A stretch of DNA of 64,000 bases from CAVWCQ01 sp963753545. Lineage in GTDB: Bacteria; Chloroflexota; Anaerolineae; Aggregatilineales; Aggregatilineaceae. Both the position numbers and the translations under genes were made by a program. Under the pieces are notes generated by a model. It had not been told where the DNA came from and searched no databases. It saw nothing but the letters and a program-made list of their open reading frames with translations. Positions within the stretch are counted from its first letter, which is position 1. Each line of letters opens with the position of its first letter. Below are positions 1-7,855 of the stretch, piece after piece. The stretch lies in the NCBI GenBank assembly GCA_963753545.1, contig CAVWCQ010000011.1, positions 806,001 through 870,000 of the forward strand, given 5' to 3'.

Positions 1-41
1 CGAAAAAAAGGACTCGGCACGGATCCGGCAGCCCGTTTTTT

Positions 42-2414
42 CTATCCCCCGAGCCGCGCCGCAGTATCCCTGATCGCCTGATCGTTCGGGAACAGACTCA
101 CCCCGCAGCGGCACAGGTCCAGCGCCCGTTCGATCTGACCGTCGGCCTCGGCTTGCTGAATAGCCGTGCGCAGCAGTTCTTTGGCGCGTTCCATGACGCC
201 GCCCTTCGCCAGATGCGTGATCGTCGCGATGAGGTGATCGCCTTCCTGCCGTTCGCAAAAAGCCGCCGCCGCTTTGTGCAGTTTCAGGCGCTGCAAGCGG
301 TTCAGGCTTTCATACAACGCGACATGAGCCACGCCCTGCCGGAAGCGGTAGCCACCGCCCGGTTCAGTTTCCAGCGTTTGCCTCGTGACCAGATCGCGCA
401 AAGTGGCTTCCATGCGCGGCAGATCGGCCCCTTCGTGGATAGCCCCTAACGGTTCGAGTGTGAAACTGCTCCCCAGCACAGACGCGGCTTGCAGAATCGC
501 CCGCGCTTCTGCTGGCAGGTGGTCAATCTGGCTGATCACCAACTGGCTCACCGTGTCGGGAATCGCGCTGCCCGTATCATCGCTGATCAGATCGATTTTG
601 CCATCAGCAGGGCCGATCAACCCTTTGGCTTGCCACAGTTTCAGCAGTTCTTCGACGTACAACGGGCGGCCATGCGTATAAGCCCACAGGCGATCCCCTA
701 ACCGTGAGCCAACATCCGCTTTCAGGAAGCGCTGCCCGACGCTGATCATCTCGTCCCGGTCCAGGTCGCCCACACTGGTCGTTCGCCGGATATTCAGATC
801 GAGTGTCGCAGCTGGCTCATAGGTGAGCAGCACGACCATGCGCCCGCGTGTGATGCCGTCCATCACCGTCCTGAGCACAGCCAGCGTATCCGCGTCGGCC
901 TCGTGCAGATTGTCGATCACCAGCAGAGTCGGCACTTCGTCGCAGAATGCTTGCAGCAGCCGCATCATGCAGTCAGGCAGGCTGGTTTGTTTGGCGATGC
1001 CCTGCCACAGGGATGTTTTGGGTGCGGCGTCCTGTTCGCTGGTTTCGACCTTCCGATTGATTGCGCCAAAGATGCCCGACTTTTGAACCGCATCGTTCGA
1101 CTGGGCCATCTGGAACAGGTTGGTCGAGGGTGCTGGCTTTGCCTCCCTCAGCGGGCCGGTATCAGCGGGCCGGGTTGGCTGTGTATCAGAGGGCGAGTGG
1201 CGTTTTTTAGCAAACAGCAGATCGCTCAGAATGGCTTCCAGGTCGCCCACGCCGATCTCGTTCAGACGAACATTCAACAGGCGGCGCTGCGCTTGTTCAC
1301 TTTTTGCCTGACTCAATTCAAGCAGTTGGGTAACGACTGCTGTCCATACCTCGTTATCCCGGCTGCTGTCGCGGCTGCGGGGGCGCTGGCAGTTGGCCCA
1401 GGCGATGCGGAAACCGGAACTTTCAGCAGCAGCGACAAGCTGTTTCGCCATGCGCGTTTTGCCAACGCCTGTCTCCCCGGTCAGGGCGAGAATCTGGCGG
1501 CGGCGCGGCCCCTTGGCCTGCTGCAAAGCATAGGTGAGCGAGATAAGCTGCAAGTCGCGTCCCACAAACGGCGTGTCGGATGTGGGCGAGCGATTGAGCG
1601 CGGAGGCGGTGCTGGCTTTCACCAGATAAGCCTGCGTCGGTTGACTCTTGCCTTTTAACTGGAAGGGCGTCAGCGCTTCCGTCTCAAAATGGTCGTTGAC
1701 GCGCTCCCAGATGCGGGAACTGATCAAAATCTGACCCATATCGCCCTTGCCCATCAGCCGCGCCGCCAGATTCACGTCATCACCCATCACCGTATATTCG
1801 CGCCGCGCCCGCCATCCAACTTCGCCTGCGAAAACGGGTCCGTTCGTAATGCCGATTCGCTGCGTGATAAAGGTGGGACGGTGTAGAGCTTCGGGCAGTT
1901 CGTCGCGCAGACGGTCATTAAATAGCGCCAACTGGCGGTTCATTTCCAGCGCCGTCGTGACAGCCCGCTCTGGATCGTCGGGGTGCGCGACAGGTGCGCC
2001 GAAGGTGATCAGCATCTTGACGCCCTGCTGGTAGGGATCGGTTCGGGTGAGCGCTCCGCCGTTTGAGGTGATGACCCGCTGCATCAGGCCGTAATAGCGG
2101 CCCAGGATCGACGTAATCAGGGGAACCTGTTCTTCGCCCCAGTGGATAAGCAGATCGGCAAAGCCGCTGAAATACATAAAAATGACGGTGCCTGGGCGGT
2201 TTTCGCTCTCGATGTGATCGCCCTGGAAAGCCAGCTTATCGACAATTTCCGTGGCGACAAACCGGGCGACATTTTCCACGCGCTCCAACTGGCGGCGCAG
2301 ATCATCGAGTAAATTAAACTCGTCCATATCCAGCAGAGTCGCCACCCCACCTCGGCGGCGGCGCGGCACGACAAATTCATAATCACTCAACTGATCGCCA
2401 AAATTGTCCACCAC
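42..2414 (-). CDS. Soluble-adenylyl-cyclase-like protein, C2 cyclase domain + AAA/STAND ATPase + C-terminal helical repeats (downstream half of a split gene)
   Basis: The 790-residue product has a class III nucleotidyl cyclase domain at about residues 70-265. It keeps the transition-state Asn/Arg pair (GDDVNLAARLM, N215 and R219) but lacks the metal-binding aspartates: the usual FxDxSGF reads MYFSGF. A P-loop ATPase follows (GETGVGKT, about 313-320), then a helical TPR-like C terminus. C1-C2-ATPase-TPR is the architecture of bicarbonate-responsive soluble adenylyl cyclases. The ORF opens at a GTG, but in-frame codons continue upstream to an inserted palindromic element. Removing that element joins this ORF to the C1 domain ORF upstream. 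As it stands the protein lacks its catalytic partner domain, so activity would need reassociation of two separate polypeptides. Family is confident; activity is uncertain. Confidence 0.85.
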   Translation of the reverse strand: MVDNFGDQLSDYEFVVPRRRRGGVATLLDMDEFNLLDDLRRQLERVENVARFVATEIVDKLAFQGDHIESENRPGTVIFMYFSGFADLLIHWGEEQVPLITSILGRYYGLMQRVITSNGGALTRTDPYQQGVKMLITFGAPVAHPDDPERAVTTALEMNRQLALFNDRLRDELPEALHRPTFITQRIGITNGPVFAGEVGWRARREYTVMGDDVNLAARLMGKGDMGQILISSRIWERVNDHFETEALTPFQLKGKSQPTQAYLVKASTASALNRSPTSDTPFVGRDLQLISLTYALQQAKGPRRRQILALTGETGVGKTRMAKQLVAAAESSGFRIAWANCQRPRSRDSSRDNEVWTAVVTQLLELSQAKSEQAQRRLLNVRLNEIGVGDLEAILSDLLFAKKRHSPSDTQPTRPADTGPLREAKPAPSTNLFQMAQSNDAVQKSGIFGAINRKVETSEQDAAPKTSLWQGIAKQTSLPDCMMRLLQAFCDEVPTLLVIDNLHEADADTLAVLRTVMDGITRGRMVVLLTYEPAATLDLNIRRTTSVGDLDRDEMISVGQRFLKADVGSRLGDRLWAYTHGRPLYVEELLKLWQAKGLIGPADGKIDLISDDTGSAIPDTVSQLVISQIDHLPAEARAILQAASVLGSSFTLEPLGAIHEGADLPRMEATLRDLVTRQTLETEPGGGYRFRQGVAHVALYESLNRLQRLKLHKAAAAFCERQEGDHLIATITHLAKGGVMERAKELLRTAIQQAEADGQIERALDLCRCGVSLFPNDQAIRDTAARLGG

Positions 2415-2433
2415 GCGGAAAAAGCCGCTCGCG

Positions 2434-2526
2434 CTCCTATTCTGTGCGGTATTCGCAGAATATAGAGATACGGGAGTAGTGTTTGGGGTATTCAGGGATA
2501 TCCCCTGGTAACATCAACTAAGTTAT
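2434..2526 (+). repeat. Palindromic insertion element, copy A, splitting the cyclase gene
   Basis: It shares the core TTGGGGTAT...AGGG-ATATC-CCC...GTAACATCAA with copies near 33.03 kb and 57.83 kb, and contains the palindrome GGGATATCCC at 2495-2504. Two pairs of direct repeats could mark its ends: TCGCG at 2429-2433 and 2527-2531 (98 bp apart), or TATTCGC at 2450-2456 and 2524-2530 (74 bp apart). Deleting either interval brings the upstream and downstream cyclase ORFs into one frame, so the true boundary is ambiguous. No transposase is encoded. It is probably a non-autonomous MITE/REP-like element. Confidence 0.75.
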
Positions 2527-3256
2527 TCGCGACCGGAACCGTCTCGAATTGAGTCGCGTATTGTGCCTGGAGGTCGGCGTCGATGATCACGTCATCGCGC
2601 TCTCCCGCGCCCTCGGCGTCCATCGCTAACCCTGGCAGGCGGCCCTGGATGATATGATCGCGCTGGCTGGTTGTGCCAACGACAGCCTCAAACAGCTTGC
2701 CCCGTGCCACGCCAATCGACATCGTAAGTTGAAGATCATGTTCCCCAAAAAGTCGATTCAGTTCGGGATGGACAATCGGCTGGAACTTTTCACGCATGGC
2801 CCGCTGCATGCGCAGTCCGGTGCGGATCGCCAGCGGCGCTTCATCCTCGCCGGGCGTGTTGGGGAAGAAGATCAGCAGTGCATCCCCGGCAAATTTGAGA
2901 AGCTGTCCGTTGGACTTCGCCAGGATTTCGAGCATCGTCCCGAAAAAGTCGTTGATGATCTGCGTGAGGATTTCGGCCCCTTCGCGGCCTCCCTCGCGCT
3001 GCAATTTTTCCGAGAGTGCCGTAAAGCCAGATACATCGGCAAACATGAACGTTCCGGGGCGCAGACTGCCGTATTCCTGCGTGTGAAAGGTTTCGTTCTC
3101 CGCGATGTACTGCGGTAAAAACGAAGCGAGGGTTTGGTGCAAACTGTTTAGCCGCCGGATGCCTGTTGCAAGCGCTTTCGAGTCGGGAATCTGGTCGAGC
3201 AGTTCGGCAGGCAAAAAACGGCGCAGACGATCGTGGAAACTTTGGTCTATTGACAT
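2492..3256 (-). CDS. Soluble-adenylyl-cyclase-like protein, C1 cyclase domain (upstream half of a split gene)
   Basis: The 254-residue product has a class III cyclase catalytic domain at about residues 65-240. Both metal-binding aspartates are present (MFADVSGFTA, D74; KFAGDALLIF, D125), with a spacing close to that of C1 in soluble adenylyl cyclase. It lacks the Asn/Arg transition-state residues, which are found in the next ORF. The last 12 codons after residue 242 are encoded by the inserted palindromic element, which ends the protein early. Joined in frame to the downstream ORF after element removal, the ancestral protein would be about 1,040 residues. The ATG lies 6 bp after the stop of the upstream small gene, so the two are probably cotranscribed. 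Confidence 0.85.
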   Translation of the reverse strand: MSIDQSFHDRLRRFLPAELLDQIPDSKALATGIRRLNSLHQTLASFLPQYIAENETFHTQEYGSLRPGTFMFADVSGFTALSEKLQREGGREGAEILTQIINDFFGTMLEILAKSNGQLLKFAGDALLIFFPNTPGEDEAPLAIRTGLRMQRAMREKFQPIVHPELNRLFGEHDLQLTMSIGVARGKLFEAVVGTTSQRDHIIQGRLPGLAMDAEGAGERDDVIIDADLQAQYATQFETVPVANNLVDVTRGYP

Positions 3257-3262
3257 GGTCGG

Positions 3263-3628
3263 CTAAGAATTATCATTGTTTTCGTTCAGGTAGTCCGAGA
3301 GTGATGCCCACATGCTGCCGCTGCTGCCCCGTTTGCGGCGCAGGTTGACTTTGTAGCGGATGCGGGGCGGTTCACCCATGGCGATCAGCCAACCTGCGCC
3401 GATCAGTTCGTTTAGGGTTCCAAACAGTTCTTCTGTCTCGCCAAATTTATTCACCAGTGTCTCTTCTGCCGTGCCATCCGATGTCGAACGCGGATCGCGC
3501 AGGAGGGCGAGCATCACGCGCCGCTGGTGCTCCGGTAAATCGGCAATATCCAGCGGGGTAATTCCTGACGGCTTGTCGTCATCATCGTCGCCCAACTGGT
3601 TTTGAAGTCGATCATACAGCCCTGGCAT
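3263..3628 (-). CDS. Small winged-helix-like protein of unknown function
   Basis: The 121-residue product begins with an acidic stretch (DDDDD, about residues 14-18). A helical region with the pattern of a winged helix follows (DLPEHQRRVMLALL ... TLNELIGAGWLI), and the end is basic and Arg/Lys-rich. The pattern resembles MarR/ArsR-like folds that distinguish a 'level' or 'state', but no family is recognised with certainty. It lies 15 bp after the zinc-finger gene and 6 bp before the C1 cyclase gene, so it is probably part of the same signalling operon. A DNA-binding or adaptor role is inference only. Confidence 0.6.
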   Translation of the reverse strand: MPGLYDRLQNQLGDDDDDKPSGITPLDIADLPEHQRRVMLALLRDPRSTSDGTAEETLVNKFGETEELFGTLNELIGAGWLIAMGEPPRIRYKVNLRRKRGSSGSMWASLSDYLNENNDNS

Positions 3629-3643
3629 AAAGGCCTCCGCGTA

Positions 3644-3862
3644 TTAGTAAATTTCAGGCATAGCAATAGGCTCAGGCTGCGGGCGGCAGAGGCCGCACCA
3701 GATGGCATCAGCAACCACAATGGCCTTTGGTGTCTGGTTTTCTCCAACATACACTGTCAGAAAGAAGGGGAGTTTTGAGGCATGATCCTTGCATACAAAA
3801 CGCCCGCAAAAACGGCAGCTTGCCTGCGCATGCTGTCCACACTCCCAACAAACAGCGGACAT
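3644..3862 (-). CDS. Small B-box-like zinc-finger protein
   Basis: The 72-residue product starts with four paired metal ligands in about 25 residues: CWEC, CRFC and a CKDH pair. A final CGLC pair lies near residue 58. The arrangement fits a small cross-brace zinc finger of the B-box or AN1 type, usually a protein-interaction module. No catalytic domain is present. It sits between the HAMP-GAF gene (53 bp upstream) and the winged-helix-like gene (15 bp downstream), which suggests a role as a small adaptor in the same signalling unit. The function itself is not established by the sequence. Confidence 0.65.
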   Translation of the reverse strand: MSAVCWECGQHAQASCRFCGRFVCKDHASKLPFFLTVYVGENQTPKAIVVADAIWCGLCRPQPEPIAMPEIY

Positions 3863-3915
3863 AAGCTTCCCTTTTCTCGGCTAGTCAATCATCCTGGTCT
3901 TAGTATACGTGCTTT

Positions 3916-4800
3916 TTAAAAATGCACAGCGCTGTCCCGCTGGTGAACGCGTTGCGCGTTATCGATGGCAATCGAAGCCTGTGCCGCCAGTTTAGAGAGT
4001 TTACGCCGGTCGGCATCGGTGAAATGCCCCGCTGTATGGTGGATCAGCGTAATCGTTCCGATCAGGCGATCCCCAATCCGCAGGGGAATGCCCAAAAACG
4101 AGTTGATAGCTGCCGTGTTTGACCGGGCCGAAAATTCGCCGCCCGTCATGCCATAGCCCAGCGCGCGCTGTGTGTCGGCCTCAACCTCTGCCACTATCGG
4201 CATAAAGACCGCATCCTGTGCGTTCACGATCATCCCGGTCGGTCCAAAACCGAAGCGGTATTCCCACCCGGTCATATCGTTATAATCTGGTCCGCCCTGC
4301 CATGCTTCCACAACCAACACACCGCCGCGAGGGATGCACACTTCGGCGGCATCAAAATGAACGACCTGCCCAACCGCCGCGAGGATGGCTTGCAGCGTTT
4401 TTCGGGTGTCCAGGCTGGACGTGATCGCCTGTCCCATGGCATAAATCGAGTTCAGTTCGTGCCGGCGCTCTTCCCACGCCTGGGCCATCGCTGTCAGATC
4501 AGCAGCCAGCACCCCAATCTCCTCGACGCGGCAGCGGTCAGCCACATCGGCAAAGGCGCTGCTGTTCCATTCCTCATGATCCATCCCCTGCCGGATCTGC
4601 CGCGCCGTCTGTGCCAGTTCGATAATCGGGTGCGTCAGGAACAACGCGAGCCGGAAGGATAGCACTGATCCAACCAGGGCCAGCGTCACCACACCCGCCC
4701 AGAAGCGATCCGTGAGTGCCGCCACAATGAGCGGCGCGGCGCTGCCCGCAAACACCGCCGCCAGGATCAACCAGAAAAGAGATACTTTTTGCAGTTTCAC
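3916..4800 (-). CDS. Membrane-anchored HAMP-GAF sensor protein
   Basis: The 294-residue product begins with two adjacent transmembrane segments (about residues 7-52). A HAMP-like linker follows (HPIIELAQTARQIRQG, about 57-72), then a coiled segment and a GAF domain (about 130-285) starting at LDTRKTLQAILAAVGQVV. There is no histidine kinase, GGDEF or HATPase output domain. The protein therefore needs a partner; the cyclase genes directly downstream on the same strand are the obvious candidates. It is the first gene of the minus-strand cluster and diverges from rsmI. The signal sensed by the GAF domain cannot be told from the sequence. Confidence 0.8.
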   Translation of the reverse strand: MKLQKVSLFWLILAAVFAGSAAPLIVAALTDRFWAGVVTLALVGSVLSFRLALFLTHPIIELAQTARQIRQGMDHEEWNSSAFADVADRCRVEEIGVLAADLTAMAQAWEERRHELNSIYAMGQAITSSLDTRKTLQAILAAVGQVVHFDAAEVCIPRGGVLVVEAWQGGPDYNDMTGWEYRFGFGPTGMIVNAQDAVFMPIVAEVEADTQRALGYGMTGGEFSARSNTAAINSFLGIPLRIGDRLIGTITLIHHTAGHFTDADRRKLSKLAAQASIAIDNAQRVHQRDSAVHF

Positions 4801-4913
4801 AATCCACCTTTACGCCCCGCTGTTCCCTTGTATTATTGTGCAAGGATATCGTTTCGCGGCAAATTCCAGTATAGCGTTTTTATGGTTAATGCAGCATGAG
4901 AAAAGGAGCGCCC

Positions 4914-5735
4914 TTGCCCACCTTATATATTGTCCCCACGCCAATTGGAAACCTGGAAGATATTACCCTGCGGGCGCTGCGCGTGTTGCGTGAAGTCAGC
5001 CTGATCGCCGCCGAGGATACTCGCACCACCCGCAAACTGCTGTCCCACTATGATATCCATACGCCGCTGACCAGCTACCACGAGCACAACAAGCTGGCCA
5101 AACTCGACGCGATTTTTGACGCGCTGGCGGGGGGCGATGTAGCCCTCGTTTCCGATGCCGGGACGCCGGGCATCTCCGATCCGGGCTACGAACTGATCCG
5201 TGAGGCGCTGGCGCGGGAAATTCCGGTTGTGCCGCTGCCGGGGCCATCGGCGGTGATCGTCGCATTGGTCGCCTCTGGCCTGCCGACGGATCGCTTTATG
5301 TTTGTCGGATTCCTGCCGCGCAAAAGTAAGGCCCTGCGCGACGCATTAGCCGAACTGGCAGACGAACGTGCCACCCTGATCGCCTATGAAAGCCCGAACC
5401 GCCTCGAAGAAACGCTGCAAGCCGTGATCGATGTGTTGGGGGATCGCCCGGTGGTGGTTGCCCGCGAACTGACCAAACTGTTTGAGGAAGTGTGGCGCGG
5501 TCCCGCCTCTGGAGCGCTGGCCCACTACCGCGCCAATCCGCCGAAGGGCGAGATCACCCTGCTGGTCAGCGGCAAAATCGAAGAAGAATCCGCCGGACCC
5601 TGGGACGAAGATCGCGTCCAGGCCGCTCTGCAAGCGCGCCTCGACGCCGGAGAATCACGCAAGGATGCCGCGCGGGCCATCGCTCAGGAATCTGGCTGGA
5701 ATCGGCGCGATGTATACAATCTGAACATGGACTGA
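4914..5735 (+). CDS. rsmI: 16S rRNA (cytidine-1402-2'-O)-methyltransferase
   Basis: The product methylates the 2'-O of C1402 in the decoding centre of 16S rRNA, using S-adenosylmethionine. It has the tetrapyrrole-methylase fold, with the family N terminus TLYIVPTPIGNLEDIT, the SDAGTPGISDPG motif, and PLPGPSAVIVAL. I chose the TTG at 4914 because AAGGAG at 4903-4908 stands 5 bp before it and the protein then begins like its homologues. An ATG at 4896 would add six residues but has its Shine-Dalgarno inside the reading frame. The length of 273 residues is normal for the family. It stands alone, divergent from the GAF sensor gene. Confidence 0.93.
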   Translation: MPTLYIVPTPIGNLEDITLRALRVLREVSLIAAEDTRTTRKLLSHYDIHTPLTSYHEHNKLAKLDAIFDALAGGDVALVSDAGTPGISDPGYELIREALAREIPVVPLPGPSAVIVALVASGLPTDRFMFVGFLPRKSKALRDALAELADERATLIAYESPNRLEETLQAVIDVLGDRPVVVARELTKLFEEVWRGPASGALAHYRANPPKGEITLLVSGKIEEESAGPWDEDRVQAALQARLDAGESRKDAARAIAQESGWNRRDVYNLNMD

Positions 5736-5826
5736 TCCAGGTTTTTACTTATCTTTTCTCTTGCTTTTCTTTGCGTTCTTTGTAGATCAATGAAACTCGC
5801 GCTGTTTTTAACCGTTTTAGTCGTTT

Positions 5827-5862
5827 CCCCTTCCCCCCGTTCTTTTTACGTGGGGGAAGGGG
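5827..5862. repeat. Hairpin repeat, 11-bp perfect arms
   Basis: CCCCTTCCCCC at 5827-5837 is complementary to GGGGGAAGGGG at 5852-5862 across a T-rich loop. A related hairpin with similar flanks (CGTTTC before, TAGGGG after) occurs at 7800-7826, so this is a dispersed intergenic repeat rather than a gene-specific terminator. It could still end transcription of rsmI. The rest of the 250-bp gap holds a pyrimidine-rich tract of the kind repeated elsewhere in the window. Confidence 0.65.
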
Positions 5863-5985
5863 TAGGGGATGAGGGCCTGCCCGCGATCCACAACGTTTAT
5901 GTCATTCCCAGATAATTGCATCGTTTTTACTGATCTGCTTTTGCGGTAAATCAGTTTTTTGCTCTTTTTACAGGAGACTCCCTTG

Positions 5986-7683
5986 ATGCTGCCTGCCGAC
6001 AAAACAAACTTTTTGGACGAATCGTGGGATCAGATCGAACCCTATTTCCGCGCCCTGGAGGAACGCTCCCCGCTCCGGGATTTGTTGAATGTGTTTGTTG
6101 ACGAATGGTCCCGCCTGAGCGAACTGATCGATGAAACCTACTCCCAGCTCTATGTGGCGACGACGCAGGACACCACCGACGAATTAGCCGAAAAACGCTT
6201 CCATGCCTTTTTAGAGCACGTGTTCCCTCAAGCCCAGGCTGCCGATCAGCGCCTCAAGGAAAAGCTGTTAGCCAGCGGCCTGGAACCGGAGGGATTCGGG
6301 ATCGCCCTGCGCAATATGCGCGCCGAAGCCGATCTGTTCCGCGAGGAGAATCTGCCGCTGCAAACGCGGGAGCGCAAAATCACCTCGGAACTGAACCGCA
6401 TCCTCGGCACGCAGACCGTCGAATGGGAAGGCCAGGAGCGCACCGTTATTCAGATGGAAGCCCTGCTGATCGATCCTGATCGCGAACGACGCGCCCAGAT
6501 TTACCGTATCCTTTCGGATCGCCAACTGGCGGATCGTGACGCGATCAACGCGCTGTGGGTGCAGTACATGGACGTCCGCCGCCAGATTGCTGCCAACGCG
6601 GGATTTGATAACTACCGTGATTACCGCTGGCGGCAGTTGCTCCGCTTCGATTACACCCCGGAAGATTGCTTAACCTTCCAGAAGGCAATTGAGGAAGTGG
6701 TCGTCCCGGCAGCGAAGCGCATCTATGATCGCAGGCGGGCGCGTCTCGATGTGGAATCGCTGCGCCCCTGGGATCTGGACACCGATACCTCAGGCCGTCC
6801 GCCGCTCAAACCCTATTCGGATGTGCGCGAATTGGAAGAAAAAGGCTCGTCCATCTTCCATCGTGTTGATCCCATTCTGGGCGGCTATTATGAGACGCTG
6901 CGTAAAGAGGGCCTGCTCGATCTGGATAACCGCAAGGGCAAAGGGCCGGGTGCCTATTCCACTGGATTTGACGCCTCCAAACGCCCCTTTGTCTTTATGA
7001 ACGCTGTCGGTCATTACAGCGACGTGCGGACCCTGCTGCACGAGTGCGGGCATGCGTTTCATGCCTTTGAGGTCTATAAAGTCCCAATCTACCATCTCCG
7101 CGCCACGCCTATGGAATTTAACGAAGTCGCATCGATGGCGATGGAACTGCTTGCCGCACCCTATCTCCCTGCATCAGAGGGCGGCTTTTACTCCGAAGCC
7201 GACGCCGCGCGGGATCGGATCGCCCATCTGGAAAAGATCGTCAGGTTCTGGCCCTATATGGCAGTCGTAGATGGTTTCCAGCATTGGGTCTATGAGAATC
7301 ACGACACCGCCTCCCATCCCGACAACTGCGACGCAGAATGGGCGGCGCTGTGGGATCGCTTTATGATTGGCATCGATTACAGCGGTCTGGAAGCCGACAA
7401 GCGCAACGGCTGGCATCGTAAGCGCCACATCCACCGCACGCCGTTTTATTATGTCGAATACGGCATGGCCCAGTTGGGCGCGGTCCAGGTCTGGCGCAAC
7501 GCCCTGCACGATCAGGCGGAAGCTGTCACCTGTTACCGGAAAGCCCTGTCCTTGGGCGGCACGGTGACACTGCCCCAACTCTACCAGACAGCGGGCGCGA
7601 AATTCGCCTTCGACGCGGACACCCTGCGCGAAGCCGTCGATCTGATCGAATCGACCATCGACCAATTGGAGCAGTCTCTGTAG
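5986..7683 (+). CDS. M3 family oligoendopeptidase (PepF-like metallopeptidase)
   Basis: The product is a cytoplasmic zinc endopeptidase for short peptides. The zinc motif HECGH is seen in LLHECGHAFHAFE near residue 351, with the distal glutamate in the segment FNEVASMAMELL. The length of 565 residues from ATG 5986 fits the PepF/M3B group. I preferred 5986 to the upstream in-frame TTG-type start at 5959 because AGGAG at 5972-5976 stands 9 bp before it. There is no signal peptide. It appears to be a single-gene unit between two hairpin repeats. Confidence 0.9.
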   Translation: MLPADKTNFLDESWDQIEPYFRALEERSPLRDLLNVFVDEWSRLSELIDETYSQLYVATTQDTTDELAEKRFHAFLEHVFPQAQAADQRLKEKLLASGLEPEGFGIALRNMRAEADLFREENLPLQTRERKITSELNRILGTQTVEWEGQERTVIQMEALLIDPDRERRAQIYRILSDRQLADRDAINALWVQYMDVRRQIAANAGFDNYRDYRWRQLLRFDYTPEDCLTFQKAIEEVVVPAAKRIYDRRRARLDVESLRPWDLDTDTSGRPPLKPYSDVRELEEKGSSIFHRVDPILGGYYETLRKEGLLDLDNRKGKGPGAYSTGFDASKRPFVFMNAVGHYSDVRTLLHECGHAFHAFEVYKVPIYHLRATPMEFNEVASMAMELLAAPYLPASEGGFYSEADAARDRIAHLEKIVRFWPYMAVVDGFQHWVYENHDTASHPDNCDAEWAALWDRFMIGIDYSGLEADKRNGWHRKRHIHRTPFYYVEYGMAQLGAVQVWRNALHDQAEAVTCYRKALSLGGTVTLPQLYQTAGAKFAFDADTLREAVDLIESTIDQLEQSL

Positions 7684-7799
7684 GGGCGAATGGCAATTCG
7701 CCCTGGCAATGGGGCGCTGTATCCAACGCAGCTATCACATCGTAGGGGCAGGCCAAGCGCAGCCGCCCTGCCCCTTTTTTACCTTTTTGATCGTTTCTC

Positions 7800-7826
7800 C
7801 CCTTTCTCCACGTAGTGGGGAAAGGG
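7800..7826. repeat. Hairpin repeat related to the one at 5827-5862
   Basis: CCCTTTCTCCAC at 7800-7811 pairs with GTGGGGAAAGGG at 7815-7826 over a GTA loop, with one G-T pair. The preceding TTTTTGATCGTTTC and the following TAGATAGGGG resemble the flanks of the 5.8-kb copy. It lies between the M3 peptidase and the radical SAM gene. Confidence 0.6.
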
Positions 7827-7855
7827 TTAGATAGGGGCCGGAAAGGTTCTCTCTC

